Assembly (NCBI GenBank): GCA_013911745.1
Contig: JACESO010000012.1
Coordinates: 1 to 46,592, forward strand
From: Sphingobium sp.
Lineage (GTDB): Bacteria > Pseudomonadota > Alphaproteobacteria > Sphingomonadales > Sphingomonadaceae
Length of the DNA: 46,592 bases
Direction: 5' to 3'
Positions 10,142-17,906 of the stretch are shown one piece after another (position 1 is the first letter of the stretch; every line of letters begins with the position of its first letter). The position numbers and the translations under genes were made by a program. Below the pieces are notes generated by a model that saw only the letters and a list, made by a program, of their open reading frames with translations, made no database searches and was not told where the DNA came from.

Positions 10142-11656
10142 ATGTCCGATGACCAACATATCCCCGCTCCGCTGCGCCTGTTCAACAGCGTCACCCGCAC
10201 GACCGAGGCCTTCGCTCCGATCGAGGACAATCATGCGCGCGTCTATAGCTGCGGCCCGACCGTCTACAACTACGCCCACATCGGCAATCTGCGCGCCTAT
10301 GTCTTCACCGACACGCTGCGCCGGACTCTGCTGTGGAAAGGCCTCGCCGTCACCCACATCATCAACATCACCGATGTCGGCCATCTGACGAGTGACGCCG
10401 ACGCGGGCGACGACAAGATGGAGGCGGCGGCGCGGGCGAGCGCGAAGAGCATCTGGGACATCGCGGCGCATTATACGCAGGCGTTCAAGCAGAATATCGC
10501 GGACCTCAACATCCTGTCGCCCAGCGAATGGACGGTCGCTACCGACTATGTGCCGCAGATGATCGAATTTGCGGAAAAAATTGCGCCGACGCACTGCTAT
10601 GAGCTGGACAGCGGCCTCTATTTCGACAGTTCGACCGTGCCCGATTATGGCGCGCTGGCGGGCGGGCGCGACGATGCGGCCCACGCCCGGATCGACCCGG
10701 TGGCGGGCAAGCGAAACCCCAGCGACTTCGCCATCTGGCGCAAGTCACCGTCCGGCGAGCAGCGCCAGATGGAATGGGACAGCCCCTGGGGGCGCGGCGC
10801 GCCGGGCTGGCACCTCGAATGCTCGGTCATGAGCCAGGCCCGCCTCGGCCAGCCGTTCGACATCCACACCGGCGGCATCGACCATCGCGAAATCCATCAC
10901 CCCAACGAGATCGCCCAGAACCAGGCGTTCCACGCCTGCTGCGGGACGGAGATCGGCGCTGCGGAGGCGGGCTTCACCGGCGCGCGCTGGTGGATGCATA
11001 ACAACTTCCTTGTGGATCGGCAGGGCAAGATGTCGAAGTCGAAGGGCGGCTTCACCACGCTCTTCACCCTGATCGACGCGGGCGTGCATCCGCTGGCCTA
11101 CCGCCTGCTGTGCCTCGGCGCCCATTATCGCAGCGAACTGGAATTCAGCGCGGACAATCTCGCGGCCGCGCTGACGCGATTGAAGCGCCTCGTCATGGCG
11201 GTCGAGGGTCTGAAGGCCCGCGCCGAGGGCGTGACATGGCAATCGCCTCGCCTTGATTATCTGCGCGCCAACCTGCACCCGAAACTCGCGCCGCTGCTGG
11301 AACAATTCGACGCCGCCATCAGCGACGACCTCATGACGCCACGCGCTCTTCCCTTGCTGGAAGAGGCCGTCGCCATGAAGAAAGTGCCGGTGGACGAGAA
11401 ACTCTGCCTGATCGCTGCCTTCGATCAGGCGCTCGGCCTCAACCTGCTGACGCTCACCCGCGCCGACCTGCGCCTGACGCCCAGGGACGCGCAGATCACC
11501 CCGGAGGAGATCGAGGCCGAACTGCAACGCCGCACCGCCGCCCGCACCGAAAAGGATTTCGCTTTGTCGGACGAGATCCGCGACGCGCTCATCGCGCGCG
11601 GGGTCGAAGTGATGGATGGCGACCCGCTGCGCTGGGACTGGCGGCTGACACTGTAA
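10142..11656 (+). CDS. cysS: Cysteinyl-tRNA synthetase
   Basis: 504 aa class I aminoacyl-tRNA synthetase charging tRNA-Cys. The zinc/HIGH region CGPTVYNYAHIGN has Cys37 and HIGN at 46-49; other zinc-ligand segments are GWHLECSVM and HHPNEIAQNQ. The KMSKS loop is GKMSKSKGG (Lys296-Ser300). The C-terminal DALR-type helical domain is present. The start at 10142 (MSDDQHIP) is favoured because homologues begin shortly before LRLFN; an in-frame ATG at 10127 is possible, and extension back to 9824 lacks family similarity. No clear Shine-Dalgarno precedes either ATG. It is convergent with the ABC-F gene, with 7 bases between the stops. Confidence 0.96.
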   Translation: MSDDQHIPAPLRLFNSVTRTTEAFAPIEDNHARVYSCGPTVYNYAHIGNLRAYVFTDTLRRTLLWKGLAVTHIINITDVGHLTSDADAGDDKMEAAARASAKSIWDIAAHYTQAFKQNIADLNILSPSEWTVATDYVPQMIEFAEKIAPTHCYELDSGLYFDSSTVPDYGALAGGRDDAAHARIDPVAGKRNPSDFAIWRKSPSGEQRQMEWDSPWGRGAPGWHLECSVMSQARLGQPFDIHTGGIDHREIHHPNEIAQNQAFHACCGTEIGAAEAGFTGARWWMHNNFLVDRQGKMSKSKGGFTTLFTLIDAGVHPLAYRLLCLGAHYRSELEFSADNLAAALTRLKRLVMAVEGLKARAEGVTWQSPRLDYLRANLHPKLAPLLEQFDAAISDDLMTPRALPLLEEAVAMKKVPVDEKLCLIAAFDQALGLNLLTLTRADLRLTPRDAQITPEEIEAELQRRTAARTEKDFALSDEIRDALIARGVEVMDGDPLRWDWRLTL

Positions 11657-11663
11657 GAAGCGG

Positions 11664-13532
11664 TCAGACCTCTTCCAGCGCGGCGGTCGCTTCCATCCAC
11701 GCTTCTTCGGCGGCCTCCAGCTTCTTTTCGACTTCGGCGCGCTTCACCATGAGCTGGCTCGTCGTCATCTTCGCCTCCGCGCCGGTCGCCGCCTTGGGAT
11801 CGAACAGCGCCTGGTCGATGCGGCTGCGCTCGGCGGTGAGCGCGGCCATTTCCTTCTCCGCCTTGCCCAGCGCATTCTTCGCCGCCTTCTGCCGCTCCCG
11901 CCATTGTGCGGCGTTGCGCTTTTCGGCCTTGCGATCGACCTTCGGGGCATCGCCCCCCGTCGCATTGCCGTCCGCCTTGCGCAGGATGATGTCGGTGTAG
12001 TCGTCCAGGCTGCCGTCGAAGGGCTGCGCCGTGCCATTATCCACCAGCACCAGCCGGTCAGCGACCAGTTCGATCATATGGCGGTCGTGCGACACGATCA
12101 CCACCGCGCCGCTATAGTCGTTCAGCGCCTGCACCAGCGCTTCGCGGCTGTCGACATCAAGGTGGTTGGTCGGCTCGTCGAGGATCAGCAGATGCGGCGC
12201 GTCGCGGGTGATGAGCGCCAGCGCCAACCGCGCCCGCTCGCCGCCCGACATGCTGCCGACCTTCTGCGTCGCCCGTTCGCCGGAAAAGCCGAAACGTCCC
12301 AGTTGCGCCCGTACCGCGCCGGGCGTCGCGCCCTTCATGACGCGAGTCATATGCTCCAGCGGCGTGTCGGTGACGTCCAGTTCCTCCACCTGATATTGGG
12401 TGAAATAGCCGACATTCATCTTGGCCGAGCTGTTCATCTGCCCTTCCATGGGCTTCAGCTGCGCGGCGATCAGACGGGCGAGCGTCGTCTTGCCGTTGCC
12501 GTTGCGCCCCAGCAGCGCCAGCCGGTCGTCCGGGTCGATGCGCAGGTTGACGCGGCGCAGGATCGGGGTTTCGTCATACCCCACCGCCGCCATGTCCATG
12601 GTGATGAGCGGGGGCCGCAGTTCCGGCGGGCTAGGGAAGCCGAAATGCAGCGTCGGGTCTTCGATCGCAGCGGCGATGGGCTGCATCTTCGCCAGCGCCT
12701 TGGCGCGCGACTGCGCCTGCTTGGCGGTCGAAGCGCGGGCGGAGTTGCGGGCGACATAGTCCTGCAACTTCTCGCGCTCGGCCTGCTGCTTTGCGCGCGC
12801 CGCCTCCTGCTGCGCCAGCCGCTCGGCCCGCTGCCGCTCGAAAGCGTCATAGCCGCCGGGATAGAGCGTCACCTTCCCGCCTTCCAGATGCAGGATATAG
12901 TCGACCACATTGTTGAGCAGGTCGCGCTCATGGCTGATGACGACCACGGTGCCGCGATAGGCTTTCAGGAAATTCTCTAGCCACAGCGTCGCTTCGAGGT
13001 CGAGGTGGTTCGACGGTTCGTCGAGCAGCAGCAGGTCGGGATTGGAAAAGAGCAGCGCGGCCAGCGCCACGCGCATCTTCCAACCGCCCGAATAGCTGTC
13101 GAGCGGGCGGCCCTGCATCTCCTCGTCGAAACCCAGGCCGACCAGAATGCGCGCGGCCCGCGCCGGGGCGGTATAGGCGTCGATCGCGGTCAGCCGCTCG
13201 TAGATATGGCCGAGCCTGTCGGGGTCTTCGGTCGTCTCACTCTCCGCCATCAGCGCCGCGCGCTCCTTGTCGGCGGCAAGGACGGTGTCGAACGGCGTCG
13301 CGCTGCCCGAAGGCGCTTCCTGCGCGATATAGCCCAGGCGCGTGTCGCGCGGCATGTCGCAACTGCCTTCGTCCGGGTCGAGCTGCCCGATCATCACCTT
13401 CATCAGCGTGGATTTGCCCGCGCCGTTGCGGCCGATAAGGCCGACGCGGCTGCGCGGCGGGAGCGAGGCGGTCGCGCGGTCGAGGATGGTGCGGCCGCCC
13501 AGGCGCACGGTGATGGCGTTCAGGTTGAGCAT
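11664..13532 (-). CDS. ABC-F family ATPase (YheS/Uup type)
   Basis: 622 aa soluble protein with two ABC domains and no membrane segment, a ribosome-associated ABC-F type. First domain: Walker A GRNGAGKST at about 34-42, signature YSGGW, Walker B LLLLDEPSNHLD. A charged linker (QRAERLAQQEAARAKQQAE...) joins to the second domain with GRNGNGKTT, SMSGGE and LLILDEPTNHLD. The last 80 residues are a predicted coiled coil (KAEKEMAALTAERSRID...). ABC-F proteins act on translating ribosomes; the order and linker best fit the YheS/Uup subgroup. ATG at 13532 has AGAGGG upstream and directly starts the conserved LNLNAITVRLGG, so the 12-residue longer frame is rejected. Confidence 0.92.
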   Translation of the reverse strand: MLNLNAITVRLGGRTILDRATASLPPRSRVGLIGRNGAGKSTLMKVMIGQLDPDEGSCDMPRDTRLGYIAQEAPSGSATPFDTVLAADKERAALMAESETTEDPDRLGHIYERLTAIDAYTAPARAARILVGLGFDEEMQGRPLDSYSGGWKMRVALAALLFSNPDLLLLDEPSNHLDLEATLWLENFLKAYRGTVVVISHERDLLNNVVDYILHLEGGKVTLYPGGYDAFERQRAERLAQQEAARAKQQAEREKLQDYVARNSARASTAKQAQSRAKALAKMQPIAAAIEDPTLHFGFPSPPELRPPLITMDMAAVGYDETPILRRVNLRIDPDDRLALLGRNGNGKTTLARLIAAQLKPMEGQMNSSAKMNVGYFTQYQVEELDVTDTPLEHMTRVMKGATPGAVRAQLGRFGFSGERATQKVGSMSGGERARLALALITRDAPHLLILDEPTNHLDVDSREALVQALNDYSGAVVIVSHDRHMIELVADRLVLVDNGTAQPFDGSLDDYTDIILRKADGNATGGDAPKVDRKAEKRNAAQWRERQKAAKNALGKAEKEMAALTAERSRIDQALFDPKAATGAEAKMTTSQLMVKRAEVEKKLEAAEEAWMEATAALEEV

Positions 13533-13613
13533 GGCCGGCCCTCTAGCAGAGGGCAGAGGCGACCGCAAAGGCGCGAAGGTGCGCCCCTTTAAGAAACAGC
13601 CATGACGGCGAAG

Positions 13614-15218
13614 TCACTCCGTTACGCTCAATACCGTCACGGACTTGGGCGGCAACGTCACTTGCAGCCGGCCGCCGTTCACCTTGGCGGAAATCGGTTG
13701 CGGTACGACGGTATCGGGCTTGTCGTAGCTGTTGATCGCATCGACACGCGACGCGGTCAGCACGGAACCGGACGCCTTGCGCGCGCGCATGCCCGTTACC
13801 GCCGCATCGATGTCCGCCGTCTTGTTCGGATCGACATTGGTCAGCGCGATCCACAGCTTCCCGTCAGTCCCCCGCGCCGCGATCGCATCGACACGCGGCA
13901 CGCTGACGTCGCCGAACGTATATGTGCCAGCCTGGAAACTGATCGGCAGCCGCGTGGCATTCTGAAACGGCACATACATTTTAAACAAGTGATAGGTGGG
14001 CGTCAGCACCATCTTCGGACCGTCGGTCAGGATCATGGCCTGAAGCACGTTCACCATCTGCGCGATCGCCGTCATGCGCACCCGATCGGCATGGCGCGTG
14101 AACATATTGAGGTTGATCGAGGCGATGATCGCGTCGCGGATCGAATTTTGCTGATGCAGGAAGCCATCCTTGCTGCCGGGCAGCTTGGCGAGCCATACGC
14201 CCCATTCGTCGATGACGAGCGGCACTTTCTTGTCGGGATCATATTTGTCCATGACGGCCGAATGGACCCGGATCATATCCTCCATCTTCAGCGTGTCCTT
14301 GATGAGCATGGCATATTCCCGCTCGCCAAAGTCAATGCTGGAAAAGGGCGGCGGCCAGCTGATCCAGGTATAATTGTGCATCGACAGCCCTTCGACGCTC
14401 CAGCTCCAGTCGTGGCTCTTCCACGCCTTCATCACCGCCTCGGTATAGGCCGTGTCCAGTCCGCCGGGACCGACGGCGATCCGCTGCATGGGATCGGACC
14501 CCTTGACCGAACCGCCTGCGGGATTGTCGGTGCCCTGCTGTTCGAGATTGAGATTGCGGGTGAAGCGGGCATAGCGCTTCATCTCATCGACATAATAGTC
14601 GGGGGTGTAAGCGCCACCGCAGCTCCAGCTTTCGTTGCCGATGCCCAGAAACTTGACCCGGTAAGGCTTGGGATGTCCGTTGGCGGCGCGTTCCGCCCCT
14701 GCCGTCGTTCCGGGGTCAGCGGTCATATAGCCCAGCCAGTCGGCGGCTTCCTTGACGCTGCCCGACCCCATGTTGACGGAAATATAGGCTTCGGACCCGA
14801 TCTGGTCGATGAAGTCGAAAAATTCGTCGGTGCCGAAGTCATTCTTCTCGAGCGCGTTGCCCCAGCTACCGTTCACGGTCACCGCGCGCTTGGCCCGTGG
14901 CCCGACACCGTCGCGCCAGTGATATTCGTCCGCGAAGCACCCACCGGGCCAGCGAACGCTAGGCACCTTCAATGCTCTCAACGCCTGAACCACGTCGCTG
15001 CGAATGCCGCGCACATTGGGTATGGGCGAATCCTCGCCCACCCAAACGCCGCCATAGATGCCGGTTCCGAGGTTTTCGGCGAACTGGCCGAAGATGTTGC
15101 GATCGATCCGGGGACCAGTCCCATCCGCCGTCACAGTCATCTCGACACGCGCGGGTTGGGCCAGGACGGACATGGGAGCCGCGGCAAGGGCCATCGCCAG
15201 TGCAAATTTGATGGTCAT
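13614..15218 (-). CDS. Secreted alpha-L-arabinofuranosidase (GH51)
   Basis: 534 aa. A Sec signal peptide (MTIKFALAMALAAAPMSVLA) predicts export. The mature chain starts with the GH51 signature IFGQFAENLGTGIYGGVWVG and SVRWPGGCFADEYHW. The clan A catalytic residues are visible: acid/base Glu196 in GIGNESW and nucleophile Glu338 in VIDEWG. The C-terminal beta-sandwich domain is present (ends VTLPPKSVTVLSV). Removal of arabinofuranosyl side chains from arabinan or arabinoxylan is the family activity. The start is fixed by GGGAGG upstream of 15218. An inverted repeat sits at 15242-15257. No transporter or regulator is adjacent; it stands alone between the ABC-F gene and the sigma/anti-sigma pair. 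Confidence 0.93.
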   Translation of the reverse strand: MTIKFALAMALAAAPMSVLAQPARVEMTVTADGTGPRIDRNIFGQFAENLGTGIYGGVWVGEDSPIPNVRGIRSDVVQALRALKVPSVRWPGGCFADEYHWRDGVGPRAKRAVTVNGSWGNALEKNDFGTDEFFDFIDQIGSEAYISVNMGSGSVKEAADWLGYMTADPGTTAGAERAANGHPKPYRVKFLGIGNESWSCGGAYTPDYYVDEMKRYARFTRNLNLEQQGTDNPAGGSVKGSDPMQRIAVGPGGLDTAYTEAVMKAWKSHDWSWSVEGLSMHNYTWISWPPPFSSIDFGEREYAMLIKDTLKMEDMIRVHSAVMDKYDPDKKVPLVIDEWGVWLAKLPGSKDGFLHQQNSIRDAIIASINLNMFTRHADRVRMTAIAQMVNVLQAMILTDGPKMVLTPTYHLFKMYVPFQNATRLPISFQAGTYTFGDVSVPRVDAIAARGTDGKLWIALTNVDPNKTADIDAAVTGMRARKASGSVLTASRVDAINSYDKPDTVVPQPISAKVNGGRLQVTLPPKSVTVLSVTE

Positions 15219-15241
15219 GCCGTAATCCTCCCTACCAGCCC

Positions 15242-15257
15242 GCGATCTGCGGATCGC
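15242..15257. promoter_or_regulatory. Inverted repeat GCGATC-TGCG-GATCGC before the GH51 gene
   Basis: Perfect 6-base arms with a 4-base centre, 24 to 39 bases before the arabinofuranosidase ATG. It could be an operator overlapping the start of transcription or a small hairpin in the 5' leader. A 4-base loop on a GC-rich stem would be stable in RNA. Confidence 0.4.
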
Positions 15258-15324
15258 CAACGTTGATAAGGGTTTACTCCGACTATTTCTACCCTGCTTT
15301 GTGCGTCGTCGGGAAGTTCAGCTG

Positions 15325-16014
15325 TTATTCCCACCCGCGCGCTTTGGCGGCCTCTTCCTGCTGAGGCGGTAGCGCGCCATCGGGTGCCATCGCCTGTGCA
15401 GCGGCCATGATCTCACCCATGGCGCTTCCTGCCTGGCGATATTGCGTGTCGCCCGCACGGCCGCCCGACTGAAGCCGGTCGATGACCCATAGCTGGTCGT
15501 CGCGGCAGGCGATGCCCGCCGTCACCCCGGCATCGAACACGCGGCAATAGCGGCCCTGCGCATTGCGGAAGGACAGCGGAATCCGGATCGGCTGCGCCTG
15601 CGCCGCCGCCAGCTGGCTCGTCAACGCCTTGTCCAGCGCGCCTTGCGCGACGATCCGCCCGCCTTCATTGCCGATCGGCCCGCTGTCCCGCACCTGTGTG
15701 CCGACGACCAGACCCAGCGCCAGGGACGCCGCGATCGCTCCGCTCATGATCCAGCGCGACCCGCGCGCTTTCCGCACGGCGGCAAGATCGATCACCTCCG
15801 TCGGCGGACGCACCGCGTTGCGCAGCCTGTCCGGGACCGGCATGTCCGCTATGGGCGCGAAATGGGCGCGCAACCGTTCCTTCAGCGCCTTGTGCGCCGC
15901 AACCTCGTCCGCCAGCGTCGGATCGGCGGCGATCGCAGCCTCGACCCGCAGCCGCTCTGCCGCGTCCAACTGCCCCTCCGCGTAAGCGGCAAGGGTTTCC
16001 CGGTCGATGCTCAT
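15325..16014 (-). CDS. Membrane-anchored anti-sigma factor
   Basis: 229 aa. The cytoplasmic part (1-85) starts DRETLAAYAEGQLDAAERLRVEAAIAADPTLADEV, the fold typical of ECF-binding anti-sigma factors, but without the HxxxCxxC zinc motif. One transmembrane helix lies at about 88-106 (WIMSGAIAASLALGLVVG). The periplasmic domain (107-229) has two cysteines (157 and 170) that could form a disulfide. ATG at 16014 overlaps the sigma factor stop by one base (TGATG), so synthesis of the two is coupled. It should hold the sigma factor inactive until an envelope signal. The signal is unknown; the divergent S8 peptidase is a candidate processing enzyme (inference). Confidence 0.85.
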   Translation of the reverse strand: MSIDRETLAAYAEGQLDAAERLRVEAAIAADPTLADEVAAHKALKERLRAHFAPIADMPVPDRLRNAVRPPTEVIDLAAVRKARGSRWIMSGAIAASLALGLVVGTQVRDSGPIGNEGGRIVAQGALDKALTSQLAAAQAQPIRIPLSFRNAQGRYCRVFDAGVTAGIACRDDQLWVIDRLQSGGRAGDTQYRQAGSAMGEIMAAAQAMAPDGALPPQQEEAAKARGWE

Positions 16015-16559
16015 CACACGCCCTCCAACAGTTTCTGCAGGGCATCGCGGCCACGCACGAAGCGCGAGCTGAGCGTGCCGACGGGGCAGCCGATGATGGC
16101 GGCGGCCTCCTGATAGCCATAGCCTTCCACCATAACCAGCAGCACCGCCTCGCGCTGTTCGTCCGGCAGCCTTGCCATCGCGCGGTCCACGAAACCGAGT
16201 TCCACCCGCGCTTCCTGATCCCCGCCTGTGCCTTCGCTCAGCCCGGCCTCCTCCCCGACGAAGGTCTGCTGGCGGCGCTTGCTCGCGCGGATTTCGTCGA
16301 TCCACAGGTTGCGCATGATCCGGTATATCCAGCTATCCAGCCGCGTTCCCTCCGCCCATTGATGCCGGGCCTTGAGCGCGCGTTCGATGGTCATCTGGCA
16401 AAGGTCGTCACCCTCTGCGAGGTTGTGCGTCAAACCTGCTGCGAACCGGCGCAGCCGGGGCAGCAATGCGACGATGCCATCCTCGAAAGACGTGCTCAGA
16501 ACCCATGCCTCTCTTGTCAGGGATGCAACGGACGGTTTCACCCGTTTCATCCATTGCAT
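16014..16559 (-). CDS. ECF-family RNA polymerase sigma factor
   Basis: Up to 181 aa. Region 2 runs about 28-95 (IVALLPRLRRFAAGL, DDLCQMTIERALK, LDSWIYRIMRNLWIDEIR). Region 4 covers about 123-178 (RAMARLPDEQREAVLLVMVEGYGYQEAAAIIGCPVGTLSSR), giving a two-domain ECF sigma. Candidate starts are ATG at 16559 or 16550; both add some 20 residues before the conserved domain, which is long for the family, so a later non-ATG start is possible. The gene is only 31 bases from the divergent S8 peptidase start, and a bipartite element (16527-16553) sits over its 5' end. The cognate anti-sigma follows directly. Confidence 0.88.
   Translation of the reverse strand: MQWMKRVKPSVASLTREAWVLSTSFEDGIVALLPRLRRFAAGLTHNLAEGDDLCQMTIERALKARHQWAEGTRLDSWIYRIMRNLWIDEIRASKRRQQTFVGEEAGLSEGTGGDQEARVELGFVDRAMARLPDEQREAVLLVMVEGYGYQEAAAIIGCPVGTLSSRFVRGRDALQKLLEGV
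16527..16553 (-). promoter_or_regulatory. Bipartite element TGGATGAAACGG-N10-CCGTT, copy 1
   Basis: Read on the minus strand, this 27-base segment over the 5' end of the sigma gene has the same 12-base block and, at identical spacing, the same CCGTT block as the leader of the PRC-barrel-like gene at 17823-17849. The inner parts form a dyad (AACGG-N10-CCGTT). GGAT-N17-CCGTT also has the geometry of an ECF promoter. It may be the autoregulated promoter of this module, or partly coding (Trp-Met-Lys-Arg) if the upstream ATG is used. Confidence 0.45.
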
Positions 16560-16590
16560 AGCGAATTTTCGTGCGACAGGATGAAGAAAG

Positions 16591-17808
16591 ATGCGGATCC
16601 GCCTTATCGCCCCCCTGCTGATGCTATCCGCCGCCGCGCCCTCGGCGGCGCAGCTTGGCATACCCAATGTAGGATCAGTCGTCGGCCAGGCGAGGGAGAG
16701 GGTGGGACGGCTCGCGCCGATTGATACCGTCGCCGCGCCGCTGCGTTCCGTCACGGACATGGCGCGCGACCGCCTTTCTCGCGTGCAAGGCTTCCTTCGT
16801 GCGAACCGGGCGGTGGCGGAACCCGACGACCGGGGCGAGCCGGCCCGGAAGGGCGTCATCCTGATGCTGGGCGGCGATGCGCAAGCGGCAGACAAGCTCC
16901 GCGCCCTTGGCTTCGCGTCGCGCCGCGCGGAAACGTTCGGCAATCTCGATCTGTCTGCCGTCGAACTGATGGTGCCCGATGGGATGCGCCTGTCCGACGC
17001 CCTGCCCCTGCTGCGCCAGCAAGTGCCGGACGCGACCTTCACCGCCGACCAGCTCCACTTCCCTGCGGGCAACGCAGCGAAGCCTCCGCCTGCCGCACAA
17101 GGCAGGGGCGCCGCGGATATCCGCACGGCGGTCGGCGTGATCGACGGCGGCGTCGGCCCGGCGGTCCCCACGAAGGCCAGCCGCGGTTTCGCCACAGGTG
17201 CTCCCACCGCCAGCAACCATGGCACGGCCATCGCGTCCCTTCTGCGCCATGCCGGTGTGCAATCCATCATATCCGCCGATGTCTACGGCCGCGATCCGGC
17301 GGGCGGCAGCGCGCTTGCCATCGTGCGCGCCCTCGACTGGATGCAGGGCCAGCGGGTGCCGGTCGTCTCGATCAGCCTGACCGGCCCCGGCAACCCGCTC
17401 CTCGCCCGCGCGGTCGCCGCCTGCGTTGCGAAGGGCATGGTGATCACAGCCGCAGTCGGCAATGACGGCCCCGGCGCGCCGCCGGTCTTCCCCGCATCCT
17501 ATCCTTCCGTCCTGGCGGTGACGGGCGTGGATGGGCGCAATCGTGTGCTGATAGAGGCAGGCCGCGCCACCCATCTCGACTATGCCGCGCCCGGCGCAGA
17601 CATGAAGGCGATGGATGCGCGCGGGCGCTGGGTGTCTGTGCGCGGCACCTCCTATGCCGCGCCCCTCGTCGCCGCGCGGGCCGCCGCCATGAAGGATTCA
17701 GGCCGGCCACTATCAGCGCTGGACGGCGAGGCGCGCGATCTGGGCGCGAAAGGCGCTGACCCTGCCTATGGACGCGGCCTTCTCTGCGGCGATTGCAGGC
17801 CGCGATAA
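16591..17808 (+). CDS. Secreted S8 (subtilisin-family) serine peptidase
   Basis: 405 aa. Signal peptide MRIRLIAPLLMLSAAAPSAA. Residues 40-165 form a poorly conserved N-terminal region that may act as a propeptide. The catalytic domain has the subtilisin triad in order: Asp185 (VIDGGV), His210 (NHGTAIASLL), Ser354 (RGTSYAAPLVAA), plus the oxyanion Asn291 (AVGNDGP). The domain is short (about 225 residues), lacking common subtilisin insertions. It ends in CGDCRPR. The gene is divergent from the sigma/anti-sigma pair across 31 bases and precedes the PRC-barrel-like gene. A role in processing the anti-sigma factor or the downstream secreted protein is plausible but inferred from position only. 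Confidence 0.88.
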   Translation: MRIRLIAPLLMLSAAAPSAAQLGIPNVGSVVGQARERVGRLAPIDTVAAPLRSVTDMARDRLSRVQGFLRANRAVAEPDDRGEPARKGVILMLGGDAQAADKLRALGFASRRAETFGNLDLSAVELMVPDGMRLSDALPLLRQQVPDATFTADQLHFPAGNAAKPPPAAQGRGAADIRTAVGVIDGGVGPAVPTKASRGFATGAPTASNHGTAIASLLRHAGVQSIISADVYGRDPAGGSALAIVRALDWMQGQRVPVVSISLTGPGNPLLARAVAACVAKGMVITAAVGNDGPGAPPVFPASYPSVLAVTGVDGRNRVLIEAGRATHLDYAAPGADMKAMDARGRWVSVRGTSYAAPLVAARAAAMKDSGRPLSALDGEARDLGAKGADPAYGRGLLCGDCRPR

Positions 17809-17822
17809 AAAATTCGCCCCCT

Positions 17823-17850
17823 TGGATGAAACGGCGACCGGGGGCCGTTT
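17823..17850 (+). promoter_or_regulatory. Bipartite element copy 2, with hairpin AAACGGC-N8-GCCGTTT
   Basis: TGGATGAAACGG (17823-17834) and CCGTT (17845-17849) repeat the element found over the sigma gene, with the same 10-base spacing. Here the arms extend to perfect 7-base repeats (17829-17835 and 17844-17850). It can be read as an ECF-type promoter for the PRC gene, a dyad operator, or the S8 gene terminator; no T-tract follows. Confidence 0.45.
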
Positions 17851-17860
17851 GCAGCAAAGA

Positions 17861-17882
17861 GAGCACGGCACAGATCGTGCTC
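17861..17882 (+). promoter_or_regulatory. Second inverted repeat GAGCACG-N8-CGTGCTC in the PRC gene leader
   Basis: Perfect 7-base arms around an 8-base loop, ten bases after the previous repeat and of the same 7/8/7 geometry. It ends 24 bases before the PRC gene ATG, close to the ribosome site GGAAAGGAATAGGCC. Possible 5'-UTR hairpin or operator. Confidence 0.45.
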
Positions 17883-17906
17883 CCGGTAAACGGAAAGGAA
17901 TAGGCC

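Noticed and set aside
13565-13600. AAAGG...CCTTT imperfect hairpin between the GH51 and ABC-F genes
   Set aside because: The stem needs bulges and has no T-tract; not strong enough to call a terminator.
16560-16590. Nine-base match AAAATTCGC shared by the sigma/S8 gap and the end of the S8 gene
   Set aside because: Too short and not at matching positions; the bipartite element is the stronger signal.
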